DNA of 37,511 bases. Source: Lachnospiraceae bacterium (GTDB taxonomy: Bacteria; Bacillota; Clostridia; Lachnospirales; Lachnospiraceae). Each line of letters begins with the position of its first letter. Positions within the stretch are counted from its first letter, which is position 1. The position numbers were made by a program, and so were the translations under genes. The notes under the pieces are model-generated. The model had not been told where the DNA came from. It worked only from the letters and a program-made list of their open reading frames with translations, and searched no databases. The DNA is taken from positions 1-37,511 of the forward strand of contig JAEETA010000025.1 in assembly GCA_016286555.1 (NCBI GenBank), in the 5' to 3' direction. Shown piece by piece: positions 24,623 to 33,551 of the stretch.

Positions 24623-25891
24623 TCAGTCGTCCGTCTTGATCAGGGTCCTGCCGCTGGGCAGATAGGCATTTTCAAAATCCTCCGGCGTCGTGACACCGTA
24701 GACCACGGTATTTTTGCCGACGCTGACATTGTCGGGGATGATGCTCTTCTCACCCACGGTGACCAGACCGTGGTTGTAGATTCCCGGTGCGGTGTCGTTC
24801 TCCGTCTCGTCCCCCACGCCCAGCTTCACGCCGGAGCCAATCTTTACGTTCTCGGCAACGATGCCCTTGTAGATCTCGGATCCCGCACCCACTGTGGTCT
24901 CGTTCATGATGATGGAATCCCGGACGATGGCGCCGGGGCCGATGGTGACATTGCAGCCCAGGACGGAATTGTACACCTGTCCGTAGACCTCGCTGCCCTC
25001 ACCGATGATGCAGCGCTCCACCACGGAATCCGGTGCAAAATACTGAGGGGGCTGGATCTCGCTGTTGGTAAAGATCTTCCAGTACTCCTCGTAAAGGTTG
25101 AACTCGGGAACGATGTCGATGAGCTCCATATTGGCTTCCCAATAGGAATTCAGAGTTCCCACGTCCTTCCAGTAGCCGTTGAATTCGTATGCGTACAGAG
25201 GGGAACCCTTCTCCTTGCAGTAAGGGATCACATGCTTACCGAAATCCAGATTTGCCTGCTCCTTATTCTCCAGGAGGGCGTTCTTCAGGGTCTCCCAGTT
25301 GAAGATGTAAATGCCCATGCTGGCCAGATTGCTGCGGGGATGGGCGGGCTTTTCCTCAAAATCGTTGATGCGCTTGTTGTCATCGGCGATCATGATACCG
25401 AAGCGGGATGCCTCCTCCATGGGAACGGGCATGACGGCGATGGTCACCTCCGCACCCTTGCTCTTGTGGAAATCCAGCATCACTTCGTAATCCATCTTGT
25501 AAATGTGGTCACCGGAAAGGATCAGCACATAATCGGGATGGAAGCTCTCCATATACTCCAGGTTCTGGTAAATGGCATTTGCAGTGCCGGTATACCATTC
25601 GCTGTTGGCACTCTTCTCATAGGGCGGCAGCACGCTGACGCCGCCGATGTTCCGGTCCAGATCCCAGGGAATACCGATGCCGATATGTGTATTCAGCCGC
25701 AGAGGGCGGTACTGTGTCAGGACACCCACCGTATCCACTCCGGAATTGATACAGTTCGAGAGGGGAAAGTCGATGATCCTGTATTTTCCGCCGAATGCCA
25801 CGGCAGGCTTTGCCACTTTGGAAGTCAGTACGCCGAGACGGCTTCCCTGTCCTCCTGCCAAAAGCATAGCGATCATTTCCTTCTTAAACAT
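24623..25891 (-). CDS. glgC: Glucose-1-phosphate adenylyltransferase GlgC
   Basis: This enzyme makes ADP-glucose from ATP and glucose 1-phosphate, the committing step of glycogen synthesis, in the cytoplasm. It has 422 residues. The N-terminal [20 protein letters not shown] carries the catalytic loop with the ATP-binding arginine and lysine. [13 protein letters not shown] and the glucose-1-phosphate region FEEKPAHP follow, and hexapeptide repeats form the C-terminal helix from about residue 290. GAGG lies seven bases before ATG 25889-25891. It is the first gene of glgCD. Confidence 0.96.
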   Translation of the reverse strand: MFKKEMIAMLLAGGQGSRLGVLTSKVAKPAVAFGGKYRIIDFPLSNCINSGVDTVGVLTQYRPLRLNTHIGIGIPWDLDRNIGGVSVLPPYEKSANSEWYTGTANAIYQNLEYMESFHPDYVLILSGDHIYKMDYEVMLDFHKSKGAEVTIAVMPVPMEEASRFGIMIADDNKRINDFEEKPAHPRSNLASMGIYIFNWETLKNALLENKEQANLDFGKHVIPYCKEKGSPLYAYEFNGYWKDVGTLNSYWEANMELIDIVPEFNLYEEYWKIFTNSEIQPPQYFAPDSVVERCIIGEGSEVYGQVYNSVLGCNVTIGPGAIVRDSIIMNETTVGAGSEIYKGIVAENVKIGSGVKLGVGDETENDTAPGIYNHGLVTVGEKSIIPDNVSVGKNTVVYGVTTPEDFENAYLPSGRTLIKTDD

Positions 25892-26099
25892 ATGGACACC
25901 TCGCGTTTCCGGGACTTGTTTTGAAGATATTGTACCATTATTTTCAGTTTTTTAGAATATTGTAGACAAAAAATTCTAAATTTTTAATATTTTTTTAGAC
26001 AAATTTACTACATTTTGTGTCGAGCGAGATAATTGTACTAATTCTAGTGGATGAATTTCGTAAAAAATATCCAAATCAGGCGGATCGTTTCCGATGATA
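25892..26099 (-). promoter_or_regulatory. AT-rich control region upstream of glgC
   Basis: This 208-bp gene-free stretch is much more AT-rich than its surroundings. On the minus strand TTGTCT (25997-26002) and TAGAAT are 18 bp apart, a plausible promoter. A second TACAAT lies nearer the gene at 25929-25934. TAGACAAA occurs twice on plus, at 25963-25970 and 25996-26003, exactly 33 bp apart, which would put both copies on one face of the helix. No riboswitch was recognised. Confidence 0.45.
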
Positions 26100-26100
26100 T

Positions 26101-26135
26101 TCAAAAACGGAGCAGAGATCACTCTCTGCTCCGTT
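26101..26135 (-). terminator. Terminator after the GH10-esterase gene
   Basis: A perfect 12-bp stem (26107-26118 with 26123-26134) has a 4-nt loop and is followed on the minus strand by a run of Ts at 26103-26107 that the stem's last pair joins. It ends the single-gene xylanase transcript before the glgC control region. Confidence 0.92.
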
Positions 26136-26163
26136 GCAGTTTCGCATTTTTATGCCCGCTTTT

Positions 26164-28242
26164 TTACAAGTCTCCCGTGATGCGGCGGATCCAGGCCCAG
26201 GCCAGGTCCGTCCATTTGCCCACATCCTCCAGAAGGCTCCAGTCCACGCCGTAGACGGGCTCCTCGTGGCCACCAAAAAACTGGTCAACGATCTCCGCCT
26301 TCCGCTGCTCGGACACGTTCACGCCCTTGCCATCCTTCACGGAAAAGGCCGCACGCATGCATTGTTCCATGGTATAATCACCGCCGGACCAGCCCGCGAA
26401 CTGCTCCCTGCTTGCTACGGAGAGGCCGTGGCCTCCTGCGGGGAACACATGATGAGCGAAGGGAATGTTTTTCTCCAGCAGTGCCTCTGCGAAAAGATAG
26501 GTGTTCTGTACCGGCACCAGGTCATCGCCTCTGGTCTGCCACAGGAAGCAGGGAGGGGTATTTTCCTTCACATGCTTTTCCAGGCAGAAATAGTCCAGTT
26601 CTGCGGGATCCGGATCATTTCCCAGCAAAGCCCGGATGGAATCTGCGTGGGTGTACTTGCCACTGGTCAGTACGGGGTAGGACAGGATGACGCCGTCGGG
26701 TCTGTCGGAAATCCCCTTATAGAGAGGATTCTCCTCGGGCATCTCATCAAAGTGTACCGCCAGGCTGCCGCAGACATGTCCGCCTGCGGAGAAGCCGCAG
26801 ATGAAGAGCTTTTTCCCGTCGATGCCATACTCCTCACCGTGTTTCCGCAAACCGCGGACGGTGCGGGAAATATCCTTCAGGGGCTGCTGCTTTAACGGAA
26901 CGGACATGGTGATGTCGGTGGTGTAGGACAGGACGAAGACATTCATGCCGTGGCGGTAGAACACATTGGCCGCCAGCTCGCCCTCGTGGGGCACCGTCAT
27001 ACAATAGCCGCCGCCGGGAACGATCACCATGCAGTCATGTTTTTCGTTGTCATTGTGCAGATATGCAAAGAGGTTGGGCACAAAGCCGTAAGCGGCGGGG
27101 TAATCATACTCCCCGTCTTCCCAGATGTTCTGACGGAAGATTTTCTTCTCTCCCTGAGGCTTGGGGGCTGTCTCGAAATCCTCTGCAGGCCAGTGGGGCT
27201 CCCACTTGTCGATTTTCTCAGGGGCGACTGCCACCTTCAGCACCTCATAGTACGCCTGCTTTGCCTCGCACTGCTTATGGAAGAGCAGCGGGAAGCTGGG
27301 CTCTCTCCGAAAACCGGGCAACCAGCTGTCCTCGTCCCGCAGGTTCCAGAAGGTGACGGAGGTGATGCCTGCCTTGCCGGATTTCTTTGCTTCCACATAG
27401 ATCCGGAAAAAGTCCGCATAGCGCTCTGCAAGAGCCTGCATGGAGGCTTCGGAGTCGTCATTGCAATGCATGTCCAGCTCGGTGATCTGCACCTCCAGTC
27501 CCAGGGCACCGTACATTTCCAGAGCGGTGCGGTAGTCGTTTAAGTCGGGATGATCCATCAACAGATGAGACTGCATGCCCATGCCGTCCACCAGTTTTTT
27601 CTCCATCAGGGGCTTCAGGATCTTCTCAATGATCAGATCCCGCTTCCACACCTGGGCCGTCTCATAATCGTTGTAAAAAAGGGACACGCCGGGGGCTGCG
27701 TATTTTCTGGCAAAGGTAAAGGCCTGCTCCACAAAGTCCGTTCCCACGGTCTTCGTCCAGAGAGACTTTCTGAAATCTCCGTCGTCAATGGCCTCGTTCA
27801 CCACATCCCAGGCATAGATGATACCGGGGTAAGTGGTCTGGACAAAATTCAGGACACCGTGAATATAGCTCTCCAGGCGGGCAAGCATGGTCTCACGGTC
27901 CGCATAGGGGAGGTTCTCGTTGTAGCCCTGACGGAAAAACCACTTGGGGGTCTGGTTGTGCCATACCAGGGTATGGCCACGCATTTTCATGCCGGATGCC
28001 TTGGCATACTCCAGATAGGGAATGGCTCTGTCAAAAGTGAGAGCCGGAGCTCGGTCGTATTTTTCCGGATCGGATTTGTTCGTGTCCTGATCCAGGAAAT
28101 ACATGGGCTTCATATCATTTTCCGCGGTAAAGCTGCCAAACTGCTCCGAGAGGAGTTTCAAATGTGCGGGCGTGCGGAGATTGTGGCCGGAGATGGCTGC
28201 ACCCACCTTAAAATACGGTTCAAATGCGGTCTTCAGATTCAT
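26164..28242 (-). CDS. Cytoplasmic bifunctional GH10 xylanase / carbohydrate esterase
   Basis: This 692-residue fusion has no signal peptide. Residues about 5-340 are a GH10 barrel: HTLVWHNQTPKW (90-101), acid/base Glu150 in WDVVNEA, nucleophile Glu255 in VQITELDMH. Residues about 370-640 are an alpha/beta hydrolase of the acetyl- or feruloyl-xylan esterase type: an oxyanion-hole VPGGGY (408-413), nucleophile Ser485 in GFSAGGH, an Asp at 573/574 in RGDDLVP, and His605 in AGGHGLS. It would cut imported substituted xylo-oligosaccharides and remove their acyl groups in one protein. ATG 28240-28242 has AGGAG five bases upstream; a longer frame of 12 residues is less likely. It is flanked by terminators, so probably monocistronic. 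Confidence 0.93.
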   Translation of the reverse strand: MNLKTAFEPYFKVGAAISGHNLRTPAHLKLLSEQFGSFTAENDMKPMYFLDQDTNKSDPEKYDRAPALTFDRAIPYLEYAKASGMKMRGHTLVWHNQTPKWFFRQGYNENLPYADRETMLARLESYIHGVLNFVQTTYPGIIYAWDVVNEAIDDGDFRKSLWTKTVGTDFVEQAFTFARKYAAPGVSLFYNDYETAQVWKRDLIIEKILKPLMEKKLVDGMGMQSHLLMDHPDLNDYRTALEMYGALGLEVQITELDMHCNDDSEASMQALAERYADFFRIYVEAKKSGKAGITSVTFWNLRDEDSWLPGFRREPSFPLLFHKQCEAKQAYYEVLKVAVAPEKIDKWEPHWPAEDFETAPKPQGEKKIFRQNIWEDGEYDYPAAYGFVPNLFAYLHNDNEKHDCMVIVPGGGYCMTVPHEGELAANVFYRHGMNVFVLSYTTDITMSVPLKQQPLKDISRTVRGLRKHGEEYGIDGKKLFICGFSAGGHVCGSLAVHFDEMPEENPLYKGISDRPDGVILSYPVLTSGKYTHADSIRALLGNDPDPAELDYFCLEKHVKENTPPCFLWQTRGDDLVPVQNTYLFAEALLEKNIPFAHHVFPAGGHGLSVASREQFAGWSGGDYTMEQCMRAAFSVKDGKGVNVSEQRKAEIVDQFFGGHEEPVYGVDWSLLEDVGKWTDLAWAWIRRITGDL

Positions 28243-28258
28243 AGAGGCTCCTTTTTTT

Positions 28259-28332
28259 GTATGGAAAAATACCTGCAAACGACGGGCTTTCCGTCACTTG
28301 CAGGTATCATATCACAGTCGGTATGGAAAAAT
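28259..28332. repeat. 12-bp direct repeat pair at the dapF/xylanase junction
   Basis: GTATGGAAAAAT occurs at 28259-28270 and again at 28321-28332, on either side of the dapF terminator. The left copy overlaps the terminator T-tract. A minus-strand TATGAT (28306-28311) between them is the best -10 candidate for the xylanase gene, and it has only a poor -35. The repeats could be regulator sites for the xylanase gene. Confidence 0.45.
28263..28308 (-). terminator. Terminator after dapF
   Basis: On the minus strand ATACCTGCAA (28298-28307) pairs with TTGCAGGTAT (28269-28278), with TGACGG/CCCGTC pairing inside, followed by TTTTTCC. It closes the long operon that begins with the GT2 gene. Confidence 0.85.
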
Positions 28333-28372
28333 CGTATCATTCAGTCCGCAAAACTTATCAAATGTTACAATC

Positions 28373-29260
28373 TCAGATCTCCACTTCCCCCTCGAAAACG
28401 GTGGTGGCAGGTCCCGTCATAAAGACGGTACCCAGATCCCTGTCCCATTTGATCTCCAGGTCGCCGCCCCGCAGGGATACGGTGATCTCGTTTTCCGTGA
28501 GGCCGTTCAGGACGCAGGCCACAGCCACGGCGCAGGCACCGGTACCGCAGGCCAGGGTTTCGCCGGAGCCACGCTCCCAGACCCGCATCTCCACGTGCTT
28601 TCTGTCGATGACACGGACGAACTCGGTATTCACACGCTCCGGGAAGATCACATGATGCTCAAAGTGAGGACCCATATGCTCCAGATCAAGCTCCTCCAGG
28701 GCAGGATCCTCCTCTCCCAGGAAAATGACGCTGTGGGGATTTCCCATGGAAACACAGGTCATGTCATATTCCTTTCCTTCCACCAGAACAGGCATGGCCA
28801 CCGCCTGATGGGCGGTTCTGTCTCGGGGGATCACGGGGATCTTCTCGGGCTCTAAGATGGGAGCACCCATATCTACCCGGACCTTCTCCACCATCTTCCC
28901 GTTGGGATAACCGGGAGCATCCTTGCAGATGAGCTTTAAAATGTGAGGCACGCCTGCGCTGACCACATTGATCGCTTCCTTATCGGTCAGGCCCTTGTCG
29001 TAAACGAATTTGCCCACGCAGCGGATGCCGTTTCCGCACATTTTTCCCCGGCTTCCGTCGGCGTTGTACATCTCCATCTCAAAGTCCCCGTCTTCACAGG
29101 GATTGATAAGGATCACCCCATCTCCTCCGATGCCGAAATGTCTGTCGGAGAGGCGGATGATGAGGTCTTCTTTTTCCTTCTGTGATGCAGGGAGCTGTTC
29201 CTTCGCGGTATCCACATAAATGTAATCGTTACCGCAACCTTCCATTTTCGTGAATTTCAT
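28373..29260 (-). CDS. dapF: Diaminopimelate epimerase
   Basis: This enzyme interconverts LL- and meso-diaminopimelate for lysine and peptidoglycan synthesis. It has 295 residues. The N-terminus MKFTKMEGCGNDYIYVD is diagnostic. The two catalytic cysteines lie in CGNGIRCVGK and ACGTGACAVA. I chose ATG 29258-29260 (GGAAAGGGG upstream) over an in-frame codon 24 residues earlier that would overlap the ANTAR gene. It is the last gene of the operon, 23 nt after the ANTAR gene. Confidence 0.96.
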   Translation of the reverse strand: MKFTKMEGCGNDYIYVDTAKEQLPASQKEKEDLIIRLSDRHFGIGGDGVILINPCEDGDFEMEMYNADGSRGKMCGNGIRCVGKFVYDKGLTDKEAINVVSAGVPHILKLICKDAPGYPNGKMVEKVRVDMGAPILEPEKIPVIPRDRTAHQAVAMPVLVEGKEYDMTCVSMGNPHSVIFLGEEDPALEELDLEHMGPHFEHHVIFPERVNTEFVRVIDRKHVEMRVWERGSGETLACGTGACAVAVACVLNGLTENEITVSLRGGDLEIKWDRDLGTVFMTGPATTVFEGEVEI

Positions 29261-29283
29261 GATTCCCCTTTCCGACATAAGTG

Positions 29284-29820
29284 TCAGTTCATCAGGGTCA
29301 GCACCTTCTTCGCCGTCTCCGCGATGGAGCATCCGCTGACCATGCTGGTCCTCTGGAGATACCTGTGGGCTTCCTCCTCGGACATGTGATTACGCTCCAT
29401 GAGAAGTGCCTTGGCATCCCGCAGGAGCTGTTCCTTTTTTCCGCCTGTGTCACTCTTTCTGCGCCCGCGCCGCTCCTGCAATCCCGTCCAAAGCATATGA
29501 ACGGAATCGATCAGATCCTCCGTCTGCAGAGGCATGGAGAGGCAGACCATACCGCTTAAGGTGCCTTCCGCGATCTGTCGTCTGGAAGCCAGCACCAGCA
29601 TTTCCACTGACGGATCCAGGAGTTCCCTTAGTTCGGTACAGGGCATGTCCACCAGTTTCACGCTGCAGATCACGATGCCCCGGTCCAGGTCGTCCGCTGC
29701 AGCCAGCACCTGGGATGCGGTGGTACAGACACTGAGCACGGAAAAGCCGCTGCGCACCAGAATGCTGCGCAGGCTCCTGCCGTCCTCTTCCTTCGGCAGG
29801 GCAATGATGATATTTTCCAT
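29284..29820 (-). CDS. ANTAR-domain antitermination regulator with degenerate receiver
   Basis: This 178-residue cytoplasmic regulator has two parts. Residues 1-110 look like a response-regulator receiver (MENIIIALPKEEDGRSLRSI), but the expected phospho-accepting Asp after the third strand is absent: the strand reads GIVICSVKLV. Residues about 120-178 form a helical ANTAR RNA-binding domain (LLRDAKALLMERNHMSEEEA, then SIAETAKKVL). ANTAR proteins bind paired small hairpins in nascent RNA and prevent termination. In Clostridium an ANTAR protein (NitR) sits beside glnA and controls it, and the same pairing appears here with 36 nt between the genes. ATG 29818-29820 is chosen; GGAGG lies eight bases upstream, and the GTG three codons earlier overlaps that site. 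Confidence 0.9.
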   Translation of the reverse strand: MENIIIALPKEEDGRSLRSILVRSGFSVLSVCTTASQVLAAADDLDRGIVICSVKLVDMPCTELRELLDPSVEMLVLASRRQIAEGTLSGMVCLSMPLQTEDLIDSVHMLWTGLQERRGRRKSDTGGKKEQLLRDAKALLMERNHMSEEEAHRYLQRTSMVSGCSIAETAKKVLTLMN

Positions 29821-29856
29821 CCGCCCCACCTCCTTCCCTGTTCGGGCACTCCTTAC

Positions 29857-31191
29857 TTAGTATCTGTTCAGATATTCCTTCAGCTCCCACTCACTGACCT
29901 GGATACGGTACTCGTCCCACTCCCGGTGCTTGATGGTGAGATATCTGCTGATGATGGTATTTCCCATGACCTCCCGGAAGAGAGGATCCTTTTCCAGGGC
30001 TTCCAATGCTTCGATGAGGGTCTCGGGAAGCTTGCGGATCCCCAGGAGCATCCGCTCGTCGGGAGTCATTTCCCGGATATTGTCATCAATGGGATGGGGC
30101 GCCTGGAGATTTTTCTCAATGCCGTCCAGTCCTGCGGAAAGGACTGCTGCCAGCATCAGGTAGGGATTGGCGGATCCGTCGGGGCTGCGGAGCTCCAGGC
30201 GGCTCTCCCCTTCCTTGGCATTTACACTGACCCGGATCATCTGATTACGGTTCACAGCGCTCCAGGCGATGTACACCGGTGCGTCGAAGCCATCCACCAG
30301 GCGCTTGTAGGAATTCACCAGAGGATTGGTGAAGGCACTGGCGCCCTCCAGGTGCTCCGTGAGACCTGCGATAAAGCCATAGGCCTCGGCGGACAGATGA
30401 TAATCATCCTCGGGGTTGTAGAAGATGTCCTTGCCCTTCTTTTCCACGTAGATGTGGAGATGCAGGCCGGAGCCGTTTTCTCCGAAAAGGGGCTTGGGCA
30501 TAAAGGTTCCGTGGAGTCCGTGGCGTTTTGCCAGGGTCCGGACTGCCAGTCTGGCGGTCTGAATATTGTCCGCAGCCTCCAGGGCATCCGTTCTGCTCAG
30601 GTCGATCTCGTGCTGGGCAGGGGCTGCCTCATGATGGGAGGAATTCACATTGATGCCCATATCCTCCAGGCTCATGACAATGTCTCTTCTGGCGTTCTCT
30701 CCGCAGTCCAGAGGACCTACATCAAAGTATCCCGCACGCTCTCCGGTGGTAGTGGTGGGGCCGCCCTGCTCATCGGTATCGAAGAGGAAAAACTCCAGAT
30801 CCGGGCTGATGAAGAAGCGGTATCCCATTTTTGCCGCACGGTCGATCACTTTTTTCAACGCCATACGGGGATTGCCGTCGGAAGGGGTGCCGTCCTCCAA
30901 CAGGGTATCGCAAAGGAGTCTCGCCACCTTGCCCTGCTGGGGTCTCCAGGGGAAGATCTCAAAGGTATTGAAATCCGGCTCCAGCCAGCGCTCCAGTCCT
31001 TCGCTGTTGGGGAAGCGGTCCACGATGGACGCATCGAATTTTGCACCGTTTTCCAGCACCTCCTGGAGCTGTCTGGAGGTGACGGCAATGTTTTTCAGAT
31101 TGCCCCGGTAATCGGTGAACTGCAATCTGATAAATTCCACATCCTGCTCTTCGATGAGCTTCAGCACTTCCTCTTTCGTGTAATGATTCAT
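29857..31191 (-). CDS. glnA: Glutamine synthetase, type I
   Basis: This enzyme makes glutamine from glutamate, ammonia and ATP. The 444-residue length fits the GSI-alpha class of Firmicutes, which is controlled by feedback and protein partners, not adenylylation. Motifs are RLQFTDYRGNLK near the N-terminus, the metal-binding VNSSHHEAAPAQHEIDL, GTFMPKPLFGENGSGLHLH, and NRNQMIRVS. ATG 31189-31191 (AGGAGA upstream) is chosen over a basic 38-residue extension that is not family-like. The 120-bp gap before it holds no clear promoter, terminator, or paired ANTAR-type hexaloop hairpins that I could find. Confidence 0.95.
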   Translation of the reverse strand: MNHYTKEEVLKLIEEQDVEFIRLQFTDYRGNLKNIAVTSRQLQEVLENGAKFDASIVDRFPNSEGLERWLEPDFNTFEIFPWRPQQGKVARLLCDTLLEDGTPSDGNPRMALKKVIDRAAKMGYRFFISPDLEFFLFDTDEQGGPTTTTGERAGYFDVGPLDCGENARRDIVMSLEDMGINVNSSHHEAAPAQHEIDLSRTDALEAADNIQTARLAVRTLAKRHGLHGTFMPKPLFGENGSGLHLHIYVEKKGKDIFYNPEDDYHLSAEAYGFIAGLTEHLEGASAFTNPLVNSYKRLVDGFDAPVYIAWSAVNRNQMIRVSVNAKEGESRLELRSPDGSANPYLMLAAVLSAGLDGIEKNLQAPHPIDDNIREMTPDERMLLGIRKLPETLIEALEALEKDPLFREVMGNTIISRYLTIKHREWDEYRIQVSEWELKEYLNRY

Positions 31192-31311
31192 CCCGCTCTC
31201 CTTTTCGGATCCCGTTTCCGGATCTGATTTGATTCCCTGTGTTTTCCGCTGTCTGCCGCTGCGTTTCCCGGTTGCTTTCATGCCCCGGTTCTCAGCGCTT
31301 CGCATGCCGGC

Positions 31312-32202
31312 TTATCTGCTCTTCTGTCTGCTCGCTTCCAGGAGGGTTTTCAGTTCCTCCTCGGAAAAAGCATATTTACTGCCGCAGAAATGACAATTGA
31401 TCTCTGCGCCGTGCTGCTCTCTGATCAGATTTTCCAGTTCCTGCTCCCCCAGACTGATGAGGACTTTCTCCAGACGGGGTCTGCTGCAGTCGCAACGGTA
31501 CCGGCATTCTCTGTGCTCCGTCACCTCGATGTCGAAGCCCTCCAGCACCCGCTCCAGCAAGTACTCCGGAGTCTCCACCACACTGAGCATTTCCGTGACG
31601 GAAGGGATCTTTTTCAGATTCTCCTCCAGGTGCTCCAGCACGTCATCCGGTGCAAAGGGCAGGAGCTGCACGATAAAGCCTCCCGCTCTGGACACCGTGT
31701 TTTCTTTGTTCATGAGAACGCCCAGCCCCACGGCGCTGGGAATCTGCTCGGAGGCCGCGTAATAGTAGGTCAGGTCCTCCGCGATCTCGCCGGTCTGAAG
31801 AGGAACGGTGCCGTTGTAAGGCTCCTTCAGTCCCAGGTCCCGGATCACGGTAAGGGTTCCCGCACCGATAGCACCGGACACATCCAGCTTTCCGTTGGGT
31901 TTTGCAGGGATCACCACACCGCATTCATCGGCGGTGGCCTTCACATTTCCTTTGGCATCCGCAGTCACCGTCAAGGTGCCCGCAGGGCCGTCTCCGGAAA
32001 TCTGCAGGGTCAGACGATCCTTCTCACCCTTCATCATGCTGCCCATCATGGCGCCGGCGCTCATGAGTCTTCCCATGGCGGCGGTCATCACCGGGCTGCA
32101 GTTGTGGATCCGTCTGCACTCCTCCGTCATTTCTCTGGTGGTACAGGCAAAAGCGCGAATGGTGGCTCCTGCCGCCACCGCACTGATCATCATGTCACTC
32201 AT
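31312..32202 (-). CDS. hslO: Redox-regulated chaperone Hsp33
   Basis: This cytoplasmic holdase is switched on by oxidation. It has 296 residues, the usual length. The C-terminal zinc centre is complete: CDCSRPRLEKVL followed by CHFC, giving four cysteines that release zinc on oxidation. N-terminal MTAAMGRLMSAGAMMGSMMK and PSAVGLGVLMN are family motifs. AGGAGA lies five bases before ATG 32200-32202. Its neighbours (methyltransferase, glnA) suggest a housekeeping operon with no shared pathway. Confidence 0.95.
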   Translation of the reverse strand: MSDMMISAVAAGATIRAFACTTREMTEECRRIHNCSPVMTAAMGRLMSAGAMMGSMMKGEKDRLTLQISGDGPAGTLTVTADAKGNVKATADECGVVIPAKPNGKLDVSGAIGAGTLTVIRDLGLKEPYNGTVPLQTGEIAEDLTYYYAASEQIPSAVGLGVLMNKENTVSRAGGFIVQLLPFAPDDVLEHLEENLKKIPSVTEMLSVVETPEYLLERVLEGFDIEVTEHRECRYRCDCSRPRLEKVLISLGEQELENLIREQHGAEINCHFCGSKYAFSEEELKTLLEASRQKSR

Positions 32203-32240
32203 TCTATTCTCCTACCGCTGCAGATGAACTGCAGTTTTTG

Positions 32241-33032
32241 TTACTCCTTGATGCAGCGGGCCGCCACGTAGATCCGCTCCGTCTCGGGACCGGGGGCTTC
32301 CCCCGTATCCGAATCGATGATCCGGAGCAGTTCAAAGCCATTTCCCGACAGCAGTTCTTTCAGAAATTCCGCGTCATACCCTTTCTGATAATGGGTCTCG
32401 CAGAATCTGCGGAAAGTCTCTCCTTCGGTATTTACAAAGATCGTCAGATCGTACTCGTTGATGCCGCTTTCCGGATCGTAGGCATTCTCCCAGATGAAGC
32501 TGCAGTCGTCGCGATTTTCCGCAATGACGGTATCGCCGATGACCTCACGGTACTTATAGTCCGTGTTGCAGTCAAACAAAAAGAGCCCTCCGGGGTAGAG
32601 AAAATTGTGGACCAGGGAAAAAGTCTGTCCCAGGTCCTCCTCCTCCAGAAGGTAATTCAGGGAATCGCAGACGCAGACCACGGTGCCAATGGTGCAGTAC
32701 AGATCCAGCTCCCGCATGTCCTGCTGCAGATAGAGGATCTCGGTGCCGTCCCGCTCCTGTTTTTCCCGGGCCTGCATGAGCATCTCTTCGGAGTAATCCA
32801 CACCGATCATGTCATAGCCCCGGTCGTAAAGCATCCGGGTGAGGGTGCCGGTACCGCAGGCCAGATCCAGCACCAGGTTCCGCTCCGCTTCCAGCGGATC
32901 CGTTGCGGAACGGTCGGGTTTTGATATGCCGTATTTTTCCATATCCGCTACGATGCGGTCGCACCATTCCCCGTAAGGGGTGTCGTCCATGAGTTCATCG
33001 TAGACACGGGCAAAATCGGTATAAGCTTCCAT
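32241..33032 (-). CDS. Class I SAM-dependent methyltransferase
   Basis: This 263-residue protein has an N-terminal YTDFARVYDELMDDTPYGEW, often seen in small cytoplasmic methyltransferases of Firmicutes. The SAM-binding motif I is LDLACGTGTLTRML (about 75-88), motif II acidic GVDYSEEML, and a later VVCVCDSLNYLL. The substrate is unknown. GGGAGG lies eight bases before ATG 33030-33032, and it starts 18 nt after the small multidrug export gene. Confidence 0.88.
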   Translation of the reverse strand: MEAYTDFARVYDELMDDTPYGEWCDRIVADMEKYGISKPDRSATDPLEAERNLVLDLACGTGTLTRMLYDRGYDMIGVDYSEEMLMQAREKQERDGTEILYLQQDMRELDLYCTIGTVVCVCDSLNYLLEEEDLGQTFSLVHNFLYPGGLFLFDCNTDYKYREVIGDTVIAENRDDCSFIWENAYDPESGINEYDLTIFVNTEGETFRRFCETHYQKGYDAEFLKELLSGNGFELLRIIDSDTGEAPGPETERIYVAARCIKE

Positions 33033-33050
33033 GGCAACTACCTCCCGGTC

Positions 33051-33551
33051 TTACGCTGCGGGAATGCCAAACCATGCGCCCAGGCCAAAGACGGTGCAGC
33101 AAAGGCCGATAATGGCACCCGCCAGTGCAACGCCGCAGACCACGGCCAGAACGCTGTCCTTAAACTTCATGTCCAGCAGGCTGGCTGCCAAAGTGCCGGT
33201 CCATGCGCCGGTGCCGGGAATGGGGATTCCCACGAAGAGCAGTAGTGCCAAAAAGAGGCCTCTGCCTGCCTTTGCCTGCAGCTTCTCACCACCCTTGTGT
33301 CCCTTCTCGAGGCAGAAGGTAAAGAACTTGCCGATGACAGGTTTATCCTTGCCCCACTCCAGCACCTTGCGTGCGAAGAAAAAGATGAAGGGCACCGGGA
33401 GCATATTGCCGATGGCGATGATCACATAGCCCAACAGCAGATTGGTTTCGGGATAAAACCCCTTCATCACATAGAGGGCGGGAAGGGCGCCTCTCAACTC
33501 AATGAGAGGGACCATGGCGGTAAGAAACAGGATCAGATAACGTACAAACAT
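33051..33551 (-). CDS. Small multidrug export family membrane protein
   Basis: This 166-residue membrane protein matches the COG2426 / Sm_multidrug_ex family. The N-terminal helix is followed by PLIELRGALPALYV, a family hallmark, then about four membrane helices, a cytoplasmic basic segment near residues 70-97 (KGHKGGEKLQAKAGRG), and VGIPIPGTGAWTGTLAASLL. Despite the family name, transport of drugs is not proven for most members, so the substrate is unknown. The ribosome site AGG is weak and lies about 13 bases before ATG 33549-33551. A 12-bp palindrome GACATTGATGTC lies upstream at 33574-33585. Confidence 0.88.
   Translation of the reverse strand: MFVRYLILFLTAMVPLIELRGALPALYVMKGFYPETNLLLGYVIIAIGNMLPVPFIFFFARKVLEWGKDKPVIGKFFTFCLEKGHKGGEKLQAKAGRGLFLALLLFVGIPIPGTGAWTGTLAASLLDMKFKDSVLAVVCGVALAGAIIGLCCTVFGLGAWFGIPAA

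Noticed and set aside
24155-25924. Long plus-strand open frame (589 codons) opposite glgC and glgD
   Set aside because: It spans two well-supported minus-strand genes and their gap, and the product is low-complexity and unlike any protein family.
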